From NCBI GenBank assembly GCA_963816545.1, contig CAWFLE010000003.1, positions 88,262-152,261 on the forward strand: a DNA stretch of 64,000 bases, written 5' to 3'. The notes below the pieces were generated by a model. The model searched no databases and was not told the DNA's origin. It saw only the letters and a list, made by a program, of their open reading frames with translations. The position numbers and the translations under genes are program-made. Every line of letters starts with the position of its first letter. The first letter of the stretch is position 1. This document shows positions 27,454-37,104 of the stretch, one piece after another. This DNA is from Albimonas sp963816545 (GTDB taxonomy: Bacteria > Pseudomonadota > Alphaproteobacteria > Rhodobacterales > Rhodobacteraceae).

Positions 27454-28024
27454 ATGAACGCGCTCAACATCCCCCAGGGCTCCACCGCCCATTCCGCCTA
27501 CGCCCTCCGCTCCGCGCTTGCGGAGGGCGAGGAGCGACGCACCCTCGCCGTGCTGGTGCTGAACGAGGCCGGCGTCCTCGCCCGCGTCATCGGCCTCTTC
27601 TCGGGCCGCGGCTACAACATCGAGATCCCTGACGGTCGCCGAGACGGACCACGTCTCCCACCGCTCCCGCATCACCGTGGTGACCACCGGCACCCCCGCG
27701 GTGCTGGAGCAGATCAAGGCCCAGCTCTCGCGCATGGTCCCGGTGATCGACGTGCACGACCTGAGCCGGGAGGGCCCGTCGGTGGAGCGCGAGCTGGCGC
27801 TGGTCAAGGTCGCCTGCACCGGCGAGGCGCGCGTCGAGGCGCTGCGCCTGTCGGAGGTCTTCCGCGCCTCGGTGGTGGACACGACGCTCCGCAGCTTCGT
27901 GTTCGAGCTGACCGGAGCGCCGGAGAAGATCGACGCCTTCGTGGAGCTGATGGCCCCGCTCGGGCTGGTGGACGTGGCGCGCACCGGCGTCGCCGGCATG
28001 AAGCGCGGGCCGGAGGGCATGTGA
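27454..28024 (+). CDS. ilvH: Acetolactate synthase small (regulatory) subunit (frameshifted)
   Basis: ACT-domain regulatory subunit giving valine feedback inhibition to IlvB. The N-terminal ACT domain starts RRTLAVLVLNEAGVLARVIG, then LFSGRGYNIE; the frame then slips by one base near 27630 and resumes as SLTVAETDHVSHRSRITVVT. The second part (QLSRMVPVIDVHDL, VERELALVKVACTG, FVFELTGAPEKIDAFVELM) is typical. About 189 residues when corrected. ATG 27454 follows a CAGGAGA site. Partner of the ilvB product and part of the attenuated operon. Confidence 0.94.
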
Positions 28025-28334
28025 GCCCGAAGGCGGGGCGGCCCTGACGGCCGCTCCGCTCCCCTCCGGCGGGGCGGCCCGAGCGTTTCGCACGCGGGCG
28101 TTTCGCAGCGAAACAGGCCCCCCGCGAGACCGATCTCCAGCCTTTTCAACCGCTTCCCAAAGCGCGCTTGTGGAATTAACCACTCTGTTAACCTGTTTCG
28201 CGCCCGCCTGAGTGCCGCGCGCATGCGCGGACCGAGGCAGGAAACCTGCCCGCGAAAGCGGGCGCCGCGTCGCTCCGGCTTGCCAAGGGCGCGGCGTCGG
28301 TCTCTCCTCCGGGAAAACCTCCGGGAGGACTTCG
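28025..28334. other. Intergenic region with palindrome and repeat copy B
   Basis: About 310 bases between ilvH and an SDR gene. It contains the 15-base palindrome GTTTCGCAGCGAAAC at 28100-28114 (also found three times at 48244-48343), and an AT-richer segment around 28150-28200 (GAATTAACCACTCTGTTAACC), likely the promoter of the SDR gene. Then comes repeat copy B (28214-28273). No gene seen. Confidence 0.6.
28214..28273. repeat. Dispersed two-hairpin repeat, copy B
   Basis: A 60-base relative of the element at 22177-22237. It starts GCCGCGCGCATGCGCGG, contains GAGGCAGGAAACCTG and ends GGGCGCCGCGTCGC like copy A. The first stem (CCGCGCGCATGCGCGG) and the second stem (GCCCGCG / CGGGC) are conserved even though loop bases differ, which suggests that structure matters. 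Confidence 0.55.
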
Positions 28335-29072
28335 ATGACCCGCACCATCCTCATCACCGGCGCAGGCTCCGGCATCGGCCGCGCCACCGCCCGCCGCTTC
28401 CTCGAGGCCGGCTGGCAGGTCGCGCTCGCGGGCCGAAGGGCGGAGGCGCTGGTCGAAACCGCGCAGGGCCACGCCAACGCCTTCCTCCACGCCGCCGACG
28501 TCTCCCAGCCCTCGGAGGTGGAGACGCTGTTCGTCCGCACGCTGGAGCGGTTCGGGCGGCTGGATGCGCTCTTCAACAACGCTGGCCGCGGCTCCCCCTC
28601 CCGCCCCATCGACGAGACGACGCTGGACGACTGGTTCGGGGTGCTGGGCGCGAACCTGACGGGATCCTTCCTCTGCGCCCGCGCGGCCTTCGCGGCCATG
28701 CGCCGGCAGTCCCCGCAGGGGGGGCGGATCATCAACAACGGCTCGATCTCGGCGCAGGCGCCTCGGCCCGGGTCGGTCCCCTACACCGCCACCAAGCACG
28801 CGATCACCGGGCTCACGAAGTCGCTCTCGCTCGACGGGCGGCCATATGACATCGCCTGCTGCCAGATCGACATCGGCAACGCCGCCTCCGAGATGACCGA
28901 GCGCATGGCCAGGGGCGTGCCGCAGGCCGACGGCTCCGTGCGTCCCGAGCCGCTGATGGACCTGGCCCACGTGGCCGAGACGGTGCTGCGCATGGCCGAG
29001 CTGCCGCCCGAGGCCAACATGCAGTTCGTCACCCTGATGGCGACGAAGATGCCGCTGGTGGGGCGGGGTTAG
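28335..29072 (+). CDS. Short-chain dehydrogenase/reductase
   Basis: A 245-residue NAD(P)-dependent oxidoreductase of the classical SDR family. TGAGSGIGRATARRFLEAGW is the cofactor loop (residues 8-27), NNAGRG follows, the catalytic Ser is in IINNGSISAQ and Tyr/Lys in YTATKHA. The segment DIACCQIDIGNAASEMTERM resembles SDRs of unknown substrate in Rhodobacterales. ATG 28335 follows a GGGAGG site. Single gene; convergent with the polyamine transporter genes. Substrate unknown. Confidence 0.9.
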   Translation: MTRTILITGAGSGIGRATARRFLEAGWQVALAGRRAEALVETAQGHANAFLHAADVSQPSEVETLFVRTLERFGRLDALFNNAGRGSPSRPIDETTLDDWFGVLGANLTGSFLCARAAFAAMRRQSPQGGRIINNGSISAQAPRPGSVPYTATKHAITGLTKSLSLDGRPYDIACCQIDIGNAASEMTERMARGVPQADGSVRPEPLMDLAHVAETVLRMAELPPEANMQFVTLMATKMPLVGRG

Positions 29073-29167
29073 GCCCGGTAACGCAGGGTCGGCTCGCCCT
29101 CATCGAAGCCGCCGGACATGTCGGCCTTTCGCCGGGAGCGCCGCAGGCCGGCGCCGCGTGTCGCCCC

Positions 29168-29963
29168 TTACGTCCGCCGCCCCATCCGCCAGGCCGCCAG
29201 CCCCACGCAGGTCGCCACCACCAGGATCATCAGCGTCGCGAGCGCGTTGATCTCGGGCGTGAGCCCCAGGCGCACCTTGGAGAAGACCACCATCGGCAGC
29301 GTGCTCGCGCCCGGGCCCGAGACGAAGGACGCGATCACCAGGTCGTCGAGGCTCAGCGTGAAGGACAGCAGCCACCCGGCCACAAGCGCCGGGGTCAGCA
29401 TCGGCAGCGTCACGTCGAAGAACACACGCGGCTGGCGGGCGCCGAGATCCATGGCCGCCTCCTCCATCGACATGTCGAAATCCGCGAGCCTCGCCTGGAT
29501 GATGACCGCCACGAAGGCCATGCAGAAAGTGGCGTGCGCGATCACGATGGTCTGGACCCCGCGCTCTCCGGGCCAGCCGGTCAGCGTCTCCATCGAGATG
29601 AAGAGCAGGAGCAGCGACAGGCCCGTCACCACGTCCGGCATCACGATGGGCGCGGTGGCCATGCCCGAGAGCAGCAGCCGCGGGCCGGAAGCGGCCGAAG
29701 CGGGTCATGGCGTAGCCGATCAGCGTGCCGAAGAGGGTGCCGATGGTGGCCGACAGCGCCGCCACCTTCAGGCTCACCCATGCCGCCTGGAGGATCTGGT
29801 CGTTGCGAAGAAGCTCTGCGTACCAGCGCACGGACCAGCCGCCCCAGACGCTCGCGAGCTTGGAGGCGTTGAAGGAATAGGCCACCATGATCGCGAGCGG
29901 CACGTAGAGGAGCGCGAAGCCGACCCCCGCCGCGGCGATCAGCGGCCAGCGCGACCCCCTCAT
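29168..29963 (-). CDS. potI: Polyamine ABC transporter permease PotI/PotC-like (frameshifted)
   Basis: Inner-membrane permease of a putrescine/spermidine importer. First frame: MRGSRWPLIAAAGVGFALLY, then YVPLAIMVAYSFNAS and LKVAALSATIGTLFGTLIGY; a one-base shift near 29685; then MATAPIVMPDVVTGLSLLLL, and EEAAMDLGARQPRVFFDVTL, the EAA loop that docks to the ATPase, then LSLDDLVIASFVSGPGASTL. Corrected length about 265 residues with six membrane helices. Start ATG overlaps the potH stop. Last gene of the potF-A-H-I operon. Confidence 0.92.
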
Positions 29964-30832
29964 TCCTTCACCCCGAGCGAATTGCGCACGAACATGATCG
30001 GGATCACCAGCAGCGCCAGCATGGCGATGGCGACGGCGGAGGCGAGCGGCCAGTCGCGGTTGTTGAAGAACTCGGTCCAGAGCACGGAGCCGATCATCAG
30101 CTGGTCCGGGCCGCCCAGCAGCGCGGGGATCACGAATTCGCCGACCGCGGGGATGAATACCAGCAGAGAGCCTGCGAGGATGCCGGGGACCGACAGCGGC
30201 AGGGTGACGGTCAGGAACGCCTTGAGGGGCGGCGCGCCGAGGTCATGGGCGGCCTCCAGCAGCGCCTCGTCCAGCTTCTCCAGCGTCGAATAGAGGGGCA
30301 GGATCATCAGCGGCAGGTAGCCGGTGACGATGCCCATATACACCGCGAAATCGGTCTGGAGCATGGTGACCGGCGGGATGCCGAAAAGGCCGAGCAGCCC
30401 GTTGATGAAGCCCGTGGGGCTCATCAGCCCGATCAGCGCGTACATGCGCAGCAGGAACGAGGTCCAGAACGGAAGGATCACCAGCAGCAGCAGCAGGTTG
30501 CGATGCCGCGACCGCGCGATCAGCAGCGCCATCGGGTAGGCGATCAGCAGGCAGATCAGGGTCGCCGTGGCCGCGATCCAGATCGAGTTCAGGTAGGCGG
30601 TGTAGTAGAGGCTGTCCTGCGCCAGGAACATGAAGTTCCCGAAGTTGAGCGACAGGGTCAGCATCCCGTCGGCCCACTCGAACAGCGACGAATAGGGCGG
30701 GCGCGCGATCAGCGGCTCCGCGAGGCTGACGCGCAGGACCACGAGGAACGGCAGCAGGAAGAACAGCGCCAGCCACAGGGTGGGCGCGGCCACGACCAGC
30801 GACCGGCCTCGGCGATGGAGCCAGCCGCTCAC
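29960..30832 (-). CDS. potH: Polyamine ABC transporter permease PotH/PotB-like
   Basis: First permease of the polyamine importer, 290 residues, six membrane helices. After a short start (VSGWLHRRGRSLVVAAPTLW) come FFLLPFLVVLRVSLAE, the long periplasmic loop with SLFEWADGM, then NSIWIAATATLICLLIAYPM, and the EAA loop LEAAHDLGAPPLKAFLTVTL. It starts with GTG 30832, overlapping the potA stop in GTGA. Frame intact. The order ATPase-permease-permease is that of potFGHI. Confidence 0.93.
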   Translation of the reverse strand: MSGWLHRRGRSLVVAAPTLWLALFFLLPFLVVLRVSLAEPLIARPPYSSLFEWADGMLTLSLNFGNFMFLAQDSLYYTAYLNSIWIAATATLICLLIAYPMALLIARSRHRNLLLLLVILPFWTSFLLRMYALIGLMSPTGFINGLLGLFGIPPVTMLQTDFAVYMGIVTGYLPLMILPLYSTLEKLDEALLEAAHDLGAPPLKAFLTVTLPLSVPGILAGSLLVFIPAVGEFVIPALLGGPDQLMIGSVLWTEFFNNRDWPLASAVAIAMLALLVIPIMFVRNSLGVKE

Positions 30833-31970
30833 GACAGCAGCGCCACGCCGGCGCCGGGGGGCCAGGAGATCCAGACCTCCTCCTCCCAGGTGGGCGCGGT
30901 CTCGGCGTAGCGGTCGCGGTTGGCGAGGGTGGCGCGGATGCGCTGGCCCGAGGCGAGCCGGATGCCGTAGTGGCTGAGCCCGCCCATGTAGGCGATGTCC
31001 TCCACCACCCCCGGCGCGGCGCCGCCGATGCCTTCGGGGCCGAGCGCCGCCCTCGGGGCGGGTCCGCTCCAGCCGCAGCTTCTCGGGGCGCACGGCGACC
31101 CAGACGGTCTGGCCGATCTGGCAGCTCATGCCGTGGTGGACGAAGATCTCGCCGCCCAGCGCCGTCGGAGGCGACGCGGACATGGTCCGACTCGTCCTCC
31201 GTCACCTGCCCCTCGAACACGTTCACCGAGCCCACGAAATCCGCGATGAAGCGGTTGCGCGGGTATTCATAAAGGTCGCGCGGCGCATCCACCTGGATCA
31301 GGCGCCCCTGGTCCATGACGCCGATGCGGTCGCCCAGCGTCATCGCCTCCTCCTGGTCATGGGTGACCACGATGAAGGTGGTGCCGAGGGTCTCCTGGAT
31401 GTCCATCAGCTCGAACTGGGTCTCCTCGCGCAGCTTCTTGTCGAGCGCGCTGAGGGGTTCGTCCAGCAGCAGCGCCTTGGGCTTCTTGGCCAGCGCGCGC
31501 GCCAGCGCCACGCGCTGACGCTGCCCGCCCGAGAGCTGGCTGGGGCGGCGCTTGGCGAAGGGCGTCAGCTTCACCAGGTCGAGCATCCGGGCGACCTGCG
31601 CCGCGATCTCACCCTTCGCCATCCGGTCCTGCTTCAGTCCGTAGGCGATGTTCTTCTCAACGCTCATGTGGGGGAAGAGGGCGTAGGACTGGAACATCAT
31701 GTTCACCGGCCGCTCCCACGGGGGCACCGGGGTCATGTCCTGGCCGTCGATCTCGATCGTGCCGCTGTCCGGCCGCTCGAACCCCGCGAGCATCCGCAGG
31801 AGGGTGGACTTGCCCGAGCCGGAGCCGCCGAGGAGGCAGAAGATCTCCCCCTCCCGCACGTCGAGGCTCAGGTCGTCGACGGCCCGGTAGCCGTCGAAGC
31901 TCTTGGTCAGGTTCGCGATGCGGATGAAGGCGCGGCCCGACCTGGGGCCGCGCTGGGTCCGGCCGCTCAT
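30829..31970 (-). CDS. potA: Polyamine ABC transporter ATPase PotA/PotG-like (two frameshifts)
   Basis: ATP-hydrolysing subunit. The core is in one frame: LTKSFDGYRAVDDLSLDV, Walker A GGSGSGKST, MMFQSYALFPHMSVEKNIAY, signature LSGGQRQRVALARAL, Walker B ALLLDEPLSALD, TFIVVTHDQEEAMTL. The C-terminal regulatory (TOBE) domain is broken twice: near 31160 (before EIFVHHGMSCQIGQ and VWVAVRPEKLRLERT) and near 31050 (before GIGGAAPGVVEDIAYMGGLS). Corrected length about 380 residues, normal. Both shifts are likely sequence errors. Confidence 0.93.
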
Positions 31971-31995
31971 GCCCGCTCTCCCCCCGGGGCCGCGA

Positions 31996-33099
31996 TCACT
32001 GGCCGGTCTTGATCGAGGTCCAGGCGCGGTTGACGGTCCGGTCGGTGCGCGCATCGTAGACGGGCGCGGTCCACAGCCGGTCCTTCACCTCGTCGGAGGG
32101 GAAGATGCCGGGGTCGGAGGTGATCTCCTCGTCCACCATCGGCAGGGACGCCTTGTTGGCGTTCGCGTACCAGACGTAGTTGGTGATGTCGGCCGTGATC
32201 TGCGCGTCCATGATGAAGTTGATGAACTTGTGCGCGTTCCCGGGGTGCGGGGCGTCCTTGGGGATGGCGAGGTTGTCCATCCACATCAGCGCGCCCTCCT
32301 TGGGGATCGAATAGCCGATCTCCACGCCGTTGTCGGCCTCGGCCGCGCGGTCGCGCGCCTGGAACACGTCGCCCGACCAGCCGATGGAGACGCAGACGTC
32401 GCCGTTCGCGAGATCGTTGATGTACTGCGAGGAGTGGAAGTAGCGCACATGCGGCGCGATCGTCTTCAGCAGCTCCTCCGCCTTGGCGATGTCGTCGGGG
32501 TTCTTGGAGGTCGGGTCGAGGCCGAGATAGGCCATGGCCGAGGGGATGATCTCGGTCGGCGCATCGAGCATCGTGATCCCGCAATCCGCGAGCTTGGCGG
32601 CGTTCTCCGGGTCGAAGACCAGCGCCCAGCTGTCGGTCGGCGCATCCTCGCCCAGCCGCTCCGCGACCTTGGCCTTGTCGTAGCCGATGCCGGTGGTGCC
32701 CCACATGTAGACGACGCCGTGCTCGGTCCCCGGATCGAAGCCCTCCAGCCGCCGCATCAGCACGGGGTCCATGTTCGCGAGGTTCGGAAGCTCGGACTTG
32801 TCCAGCGGCTGGTACACCCCGGCCTTGATCTGGCGGGCGAAGAAGTCCCCCGTCGGCACCACGATGTCGTAGCCCGAGGAGCCGGCCATCATCTTGGCCT
32901 CCAGCACCTCGTTGGAGTCGAACACGTCATAGGTGACGTCGATGCCCGTCTCCTTCTCGAACTTCTCGATCGTGTCCTCGGCGATGTAGTCGGACCAGTT
33001 GTAGACGTTGAGGACCGGCTCCTCCTGCGCAAGCGCGGGGGTGGCAAGGCCGGCCGCGAGCGCGGCGGAGAGAAGGGCGGGGGCGAACTTGTCGGTCAT
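31996..33099 (-). CDS. potF: Periplasmic putrescine/spermidine-binding protein
   Basis: Solute receptor of the importer, 367 residues. Signal peptide MTDKFAPALLSAALAAGLAT with cleavage after ALA-QEE. Mature start PVLNVYNWSDYIAEDTIEKF is the typical PotF/PotD opening, with the ligand-contacting YNWSDY. Then DIVVPTGDFFARQIKAG, YMWGTTGIGYD, SIGWSGDVFQARDRA and WMDNLAIPKDAPHPGNAHKF. More like PotF (putrescine) than PotD by its WSGD and HKFINF blocks, but this is inference. First gene of the operon; potA begins 25 bases after its stop. Confidence 0.94.
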   Translation of the reverse strand: MTDKFAPALLSAALAAGLATPALAQEEPVLNVYNWSDYIAEDTIEKFEKETGIDVTYDVFDSNEVLEAKMMAGSSGYDIVVPTGDFFARQIKAGVYQPLDKSELPNLANMDPVLMRRLEGFDPGTEHGVVYMWGTTGIGYDKAKVAERLGEDAPTDSWALVFDPENAAKLADCGITMLDAPTEIIPSAMAYLGLDPTSKNPDDIAKAEELLKTIAPHVRYFHSSQYINDLANGDVCVSIGWSGDVFQARDRAAEADNGVEIGYSIPKEGALMWMDNLAIPKDAPHPGNAHKFINFIMDAQITADITNYVWYANANKASLPMVDEEITSDPGIFPSDEVKDRLWTAPVYDARTDRTVNRAWTSIKTGQ

Positions 33100-33249
33100 T
33101 CGGGGAGGCTCCCTGTCCTGAGGCGCCGCTGCGAGGCGCCGGGTTCGACGAGAAGACTAGGGCCGCCCTCGCATCCGCGAAAGAGGGAATCTGAACGTTT
33201 GCCGGGCGCTCGCGCCCCCGGCGCCGCCGCGTGAGGCGCCGGGAGGGGG

Positions 33250-34786
33250 TCAGTAGCCCTCGAAGCCCTCCACGAGCCACAGGGCGTAGGATTCGCGTGC
33301 GGTCGGCATGGGTGCGGAAGGTCCCCGAGCCCACCGGAATGGCGGAGGAGAAATGGGCGGCGATGTCCTCCCCCAGCCCCTCCGAGTGGACCGCCAGCAG
33401 CATCAGGCGGTCGTCGCCGGGCTGGAGGCGGGCGCGGAACTCGAAGTGGTCCTCCGGCACGCCGTCCGGGTCCCAGGCGGCGACGGCGCCGAAGCCGAGG
33501 CCCCCCTGGAACATGCACTCCGACAGCCGGCGGCGGTTGTCGGACAGCAGGACGTCCGCCCCCTCCGCCTCCATCGCGGTCAGCGCCATCTCGCAGAACG
33601 GGCCGCCCACGCGCATCTTCTTGAACGGGTCGCCCGCGCGCGGCAGGTCCTGCGCGTAGTTGGCGTAGGCGAGGCCCAGCGCCCACACGAGCGCGAGCGC
33701 GGCGCCGCCGATCCAGCCGTGGATCCTCAGCGCCCGCGGCCCCCAGTCCCGCGCCAGCAGCCAGCGGGCCGCGAGCACCGACCCCGCCACATAGGCCGGC
33801 GCCGCCCAGTTGGCGTTGGCGCCCGACAGGAACGCCTGCACGCACATCACCGCCAGCAGCGGCGCGGTCATCCACACCAGCAGCCGGTCGCGCCAGTCCG
33901 TCCCCCGCGCGCGGGAGACGAGCCCCGCCACCACCGCGCCGAACGCCACCGGCCCGATGACGCCAAGCTGCGCACCCAGGAACTCCAGCAACGAGATCGG
34001 CTCCACCATCGGGCCGGCCCCGTAGGAGGCGTTCTGCTCCAGATGCGTGACCGTGACGAAGCCGTTGAGCGCGTTCCACACGAGGTTCGGGGACAGCACG
34101 ACCACCGCGGCGGCGAGGGCGATCCAGGCGCCCCTGCGGGCGGAGGGGCTCGCCGGCCTCTCCCGCCCGACCAGCGCATAGCCCAGCGCCCCCAGCGCGA
34201 AGGCGATGCCGGTGTATTTGCCCAGCATCGCCAGCCCCACTCCGGCCCCGAGGATCGCCCACCACGCCCACGGCTCCGCCGCCCGCTTCGCCCGCGGCTC
34301 CATCACCCGCACCAGCGCGTAGAGGGACAGCGACCAGCCCATCATCATCACCGGATCGGTGGTCATCAGATGGGCGGAGATCAGCACCCCCGGCGCGAGC
34401 GAGTAGACGAAAGCCGCCCAGAACCCGGTCCGCGGATCGAACAGCCGCGCGCCGGTCAGGCAGATCAGCCCGCCGATGACCAGATGCGAGACCGGCGCGA
34501 AGAAGCGCAGCCCGAAGGGCGTGTCGCCGAAGCCCAGCGTCGCCAGCTCGATCAGCCAGCCCGTCAGCGGCGGCTTGGAGTAGTGGCCGAGCGCGTGCTC
34601 GTTGCCATAGGCCCAGTACTGCGCCTCGTCGAAATGCACGGGAATGACGGTGAAGGCGTTGAGCAGGAGGTTGAGGACGAACAGCCCCAGCAGCATCCAC
34701 AGCGCGCGCTCGCCCCACGGCGCATCGGCGACCGCCGCCCGAGGCGCCGCCTTCGTCCGCCCCGTCTTCGCGCCCAACTCGGCCAT
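33250..34786 (-). CDS. PMT/ArnT-type membrane glycosyltransferase (frameshift near the end)
   Basis: Integral membrane glycosyltransferase of the GT39/GT83 type that uses polyprenyl-phosphate sugars, as ArnT does on lipid A or PMT on proteins. Helix 1 ALWMLLGLFVLNLLLNAFTV is followed by the acidic motif VHFDEAQYWAYG of the first periplasmic loop and HYSKPPLTGWLIEL, both diagnostic. About ten further membrane helices follow, then a soluble C-terminal part with a predicted ferredoxin-like domain. A one-base shift near 33300 hides the true end, ESYALWLVEGFEGY. ATG 34786 was chosen as the first plausible Met (MAELGAKTGRTKAA). Acceptor unknown. Confidence 0.85.
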
Positions 34787-34987
34787 GCCTCTCCCCGCCC
34801 GGAACCCGCGGCGGTTCTGCCCGACGCGCGCCCGCGAAACAACCGCGCCCCCGCCACAGGCCCCGCCGCCCGCAAGCCGCGGCGGGCGCCCGGGCGGCCA
34901 CGCGCAGAACCTCCGCGCCGCGGCCCGGCCCAACGGGAGGCGAGGCGTCAGCCGAAGCCGACGGGCGGGAGGCCCCCGCCAAAGCAA

Positions 34988-35015
34988 AGCGGCGCGGACC
35001 GAAGCCCGCGCCGCT
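34988..35015 (-). terminator. Terminator of the TetR-acyl-CoA dehydrogenase operon
   Basis: A perfect 10-bp stem (AGCGGCGCGG / CCGCGCCGCT, loop of 8) lies 25 bases past the dehydrogenase stop. On the minus strand the 3' side continues as TTTGCTTTGG, a loose T-rich tail. Good position for a terminator. Confidence 0.7.
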
Positions 35016-35040
35016 CTCCGAACCTACCGAAGGAGGAAGG

Positions 35041-36315
35041 TCAGACCTTCTCCTGCGTGTACTGCCGCAGCTCCCGCCGCGCGATCTGGCGGCGATGCAC
35101 CGCATCCGGCCCGTCGGCCAGCCGCAGCGTGCGGACATGCGTGTACATGTGCGCCAGCGGCGTCTCCTGGCTGACGCCCGCGCCCCCGAACATCTGGATC
35201 GCCTCGTCGATCACCTTGCACGCCATCCGCGGCGCCACCGTCTTGATCATCGAGATCCACGGCCCCGCCTGACGCGGATCGCCTTGGTCCATCATCCACG
35301 CGGCCTTGAGGCACAGCAGGCGGGCCTGCTCGATCTCGATCCGCGCCTCGGCGATGATGTCGTAGTTGGCGCCCAGCTTGTAGACCGGCTGGCCGAAGGC
35401 CTCGCGGCTCATCGCCCGCTTGATCATCAGCTCCAGCGCCTTCTCGGCCTGTCCGATGGCGCGCATGCAGTGATGGATCCGTCCCGGCCCGAGGCGGCCC
35501 TGCGAGATCTCGAACCCCCGCCCTTCGCCCAGCAGCAGGTTCGAGGCCGGGATCCGCACGTTCTCGAACTTCAGGTGAAGGTGGCCGTGCGGCGCGTCGG
35601 GGTCGCCGAACACCTGCATCGCGCGCAGCTTGGTGATGCCCGGCGTCGCGGGATCGACCAGCACCATCGAGTGCTGCTGATGCTTCGGCCGGTTCTCGTC
35701 CGGCGTGTGGACCATGGCGATGTACACCTTGCAGCGCGGATCGCCGGCGCCCGAGGACCACCACTTCTCGCCGTTCAGGACGTATTCGTCGCCGTCCTTC
35801 TCGCACTTCATGCGCATGTTGGTCGCGTCCGAGGACGCCACGTCCGGCTCGGTCATCAGGTAGGCCGAGCGGATCTCTCCGTTGAGCAGCGGCTTCAGCC
35901 ACTTCTCCTTGTGCTCGTCGTTGCCGTAGCGCTCCAGCACTTCCATGTTGCCGGTGTCGGGGGCGGCGCAGTTGAAGGTCTCTGCCCCCAGCGGCGCCTT
36001 GCCCATCTCCTCGGCCAGATAGGCGTATTCGACCGTCGACAGCCCGTAGCCCGCCTTGGAATCCGTCAGCCAGAAGTTCCAGAGGTTCTTCGACTTGGCC
36101 TTGTCCTTCAGGCCGTTGATGATGTCGTTCATCTCCGGCGTGTAGGTCCACGCGTCCGGCGCCTTGGCGTGGGCCTCGTGGAACTTCTGGGAGGCCGGGA
36201 TCACGTCCTCCTCCATCATCTGCCGGACGGCCTGCTGGATCGGCTTGACCCGCTCCGTCATCCCCAGCGCCATGGTCTGCAGCTCGGGCTTGATCCGCTC
36301 CGAATGGGCGTTCAT
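35041..36315 (-). CDS. Acyl-CoA dehydrogenase (ACAD10/11-like)
   Basis: FAD-dependent acyl-CoA dehydrogenase, 424 residues. Characteristic blocks: YLAEEMGKAPLGAETFNCAA, AYLMTEPDVASSDATNM (FAD and substrate contacts), EYVLNGEKWWSSGAGDPRCK, GRGFEISQGRLGPGRIHHCM, AFGQPVYKLGANYDIIAE and EAIQMFGGAGVSQETPLAHM. The HHCMRAIGQAEKALELM and W-S-S-G-A-G-D segments fit the group that includes ACAD10, ACAD11 and bacterial LvaC. Catalytic base position appears at the RLGPGRIHHCMR helix as in that group. The start overlaps the stop of the TetR gene. An aminoglycoside-phosphotransferase-like kinase lies in the divergent operon, the same two domains that are fused in ACAD10/11. Confidence 0.92.
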   Translation of the reverse strand: MNAHSERIKPELQTMALGMTERVKPIQQAVRQMMEEDVIPASQKFHEAHAKAPDAWTYTPEMNDIINGLKDKAKSKNLWNFWLTDSKAGYGLSTVEYAYLAEEMGKAPLGAETFNCAAPDTGNMEVLERYGNDEHKEKWLKPLLNGEIRSAYLMTEPDVASSDATNMRMKCEKDGDEYVLNGEKWWSSGAGDPRCKVYIAMVHTPDENRPKHQQHSMVLVDPATPGITKLRAMQVFGDPDAPHGHLHLKFENVRIPASNLLLGEGRGFEISQGRLGPGRIHHCMRAIGQAEKALELMIKRAMSREAFGQPVYKLGANYDIIAEARIEIEQARLLCLKAAWMMDQGDPRQAGPWISMIKTVAPRMACKVIDEAIQMFGGAGVSQETPLAHMYTHVRTLRLADGPDAVHRRQIARRELRQYTQEKV

Positions 36316-37028
36316 GTGGTCGTCTCCTCCGTTATCGTTGCGGTCTCGGGCCGCGCGCCCAGCCCTGCAAGGGCGAAGGCCGCGACTTCGTCGATGATTC
36401 GGCCGCGGTCGGCCTCGGTCTCCTGCGCCCGCGGACGGTACCAGAAGACGGGACCGTTCAGGGCGGGCAGCAGCGTGCGGATGGTGGTCGCCACGTCGCA
36501 GCGACGGAACTCGCCGGCGGCGATGCCCTCGGACAGCACCCTGGCGAACAGCCGCTCATGGGCGCCGCGCAGCTCGATCAGGTCGCGCACCGCTTCCTTC
36601 TGCTCCGCGCTCGCGGCCGGCAGCAGGTGCAGCTCCACCCCCTGCATGGCGGCGCGGTGGAACGGCTGGTCGCGCAGGATCGAGTTCACATGCGCCCGCA
36701 GCATCCGGGTCATGCGCGCGGTGGGGGCGCCGCCCTCGGCCACCGCCGCCACCTCGCCGTGGATCACCTCCAGGCTGCGGCGCGTCACGTCGTGGAACAG
36801 CGCCAGCTTGGAGCGATAGTAGTGATAGACCCGCCCCTTGGTGGCCCCCATCACCGCCGCCACGTCGTCTATTGACGTAGCGGCGAAACCGCGTTCCATG
36901 AAGGCGCGCGCGGCGGCGGCGAGCACTTCCTCCTGCGCCGCGGTCCGGCCCTCGGGCGGCTGCGAAAGCGCCTCGGCGGGCCGTTCGGCCACCCCCTCAA
37001 CCGTTTCACTGTGCAGGCTTGCGCTCAT
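36312..37028 (-). CDS. TetR family transcriptional regulator
   Basis: A 238-residue repressor. Helix-turn-helix at about residues 34-80: EEVLAAAARAFMERGFAATS, then IDDVAAVMGATKGRVYHYYR and SKLALFHDV. The C-terminal ligand domain contains AMQGVELHLLPAASAEQKEA and ERLFARVLSEGIAAGEF. ATG 37028 (MSASLHSETVEG) is the likely start; an upstream reading extends into the operator. Its stop overlaps the dehydrogenase start. A palindromic site lies 13 bases upstream, so it probably represses both its own operon and the divergent SDR operon, with an acyl-CoA as inducer (inference). Confidence 0.9.
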   Translation of the reverse strand: MSASLHSETVEGVAERPAEALSQPPEGRTAAQEEVLAAAARAFMERGFAATSIDDVAAVMGATKGRVYHYYRSKLALFHDVTRRSLEVIHGEVAAVAEGGAPTARMTRMLRAHVNSILRDQPFHRAAMQGVELHLLPAASAEQKEAVRDLIELRGAHERLFARVLSEGIAAGEFRRCDVATTIRTLLPALNGPVFWYRPRAQETEADRGRIIDEVAAFALAGLGARPETATITEETTT

Positions 37029-37040
37029 GGACGCGACCCT

Positions 37041-37058
37041 ACATACTGTCGGGTATGT
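37041..37058. promoter_or_regulatory. Palindromic TetR operator
   Basis: ACATAC (37041-37046) and GTATGT (37053-37058) form a perfect inverted repeat with a 6-base centre in the 76-base gap between the divergent TetR and SDR genes. The size, symmetry and place fit a TetR-family operator controlling both directions. Confidence 0.75.
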
Positions 37059-37104
37059 CGTCAACGCCGGCCTTCAAGTCCGGCGGGGCAAACGGGGAGG
37101 AAGC

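Noticed and set aside
33308..35272. A 654-residue plus-strand frame opposite the glycosyltransferase gene
   Set aside because: Antisense artefact of high GC; the minus-strand frame encodes a recognisable membrane enzyme.
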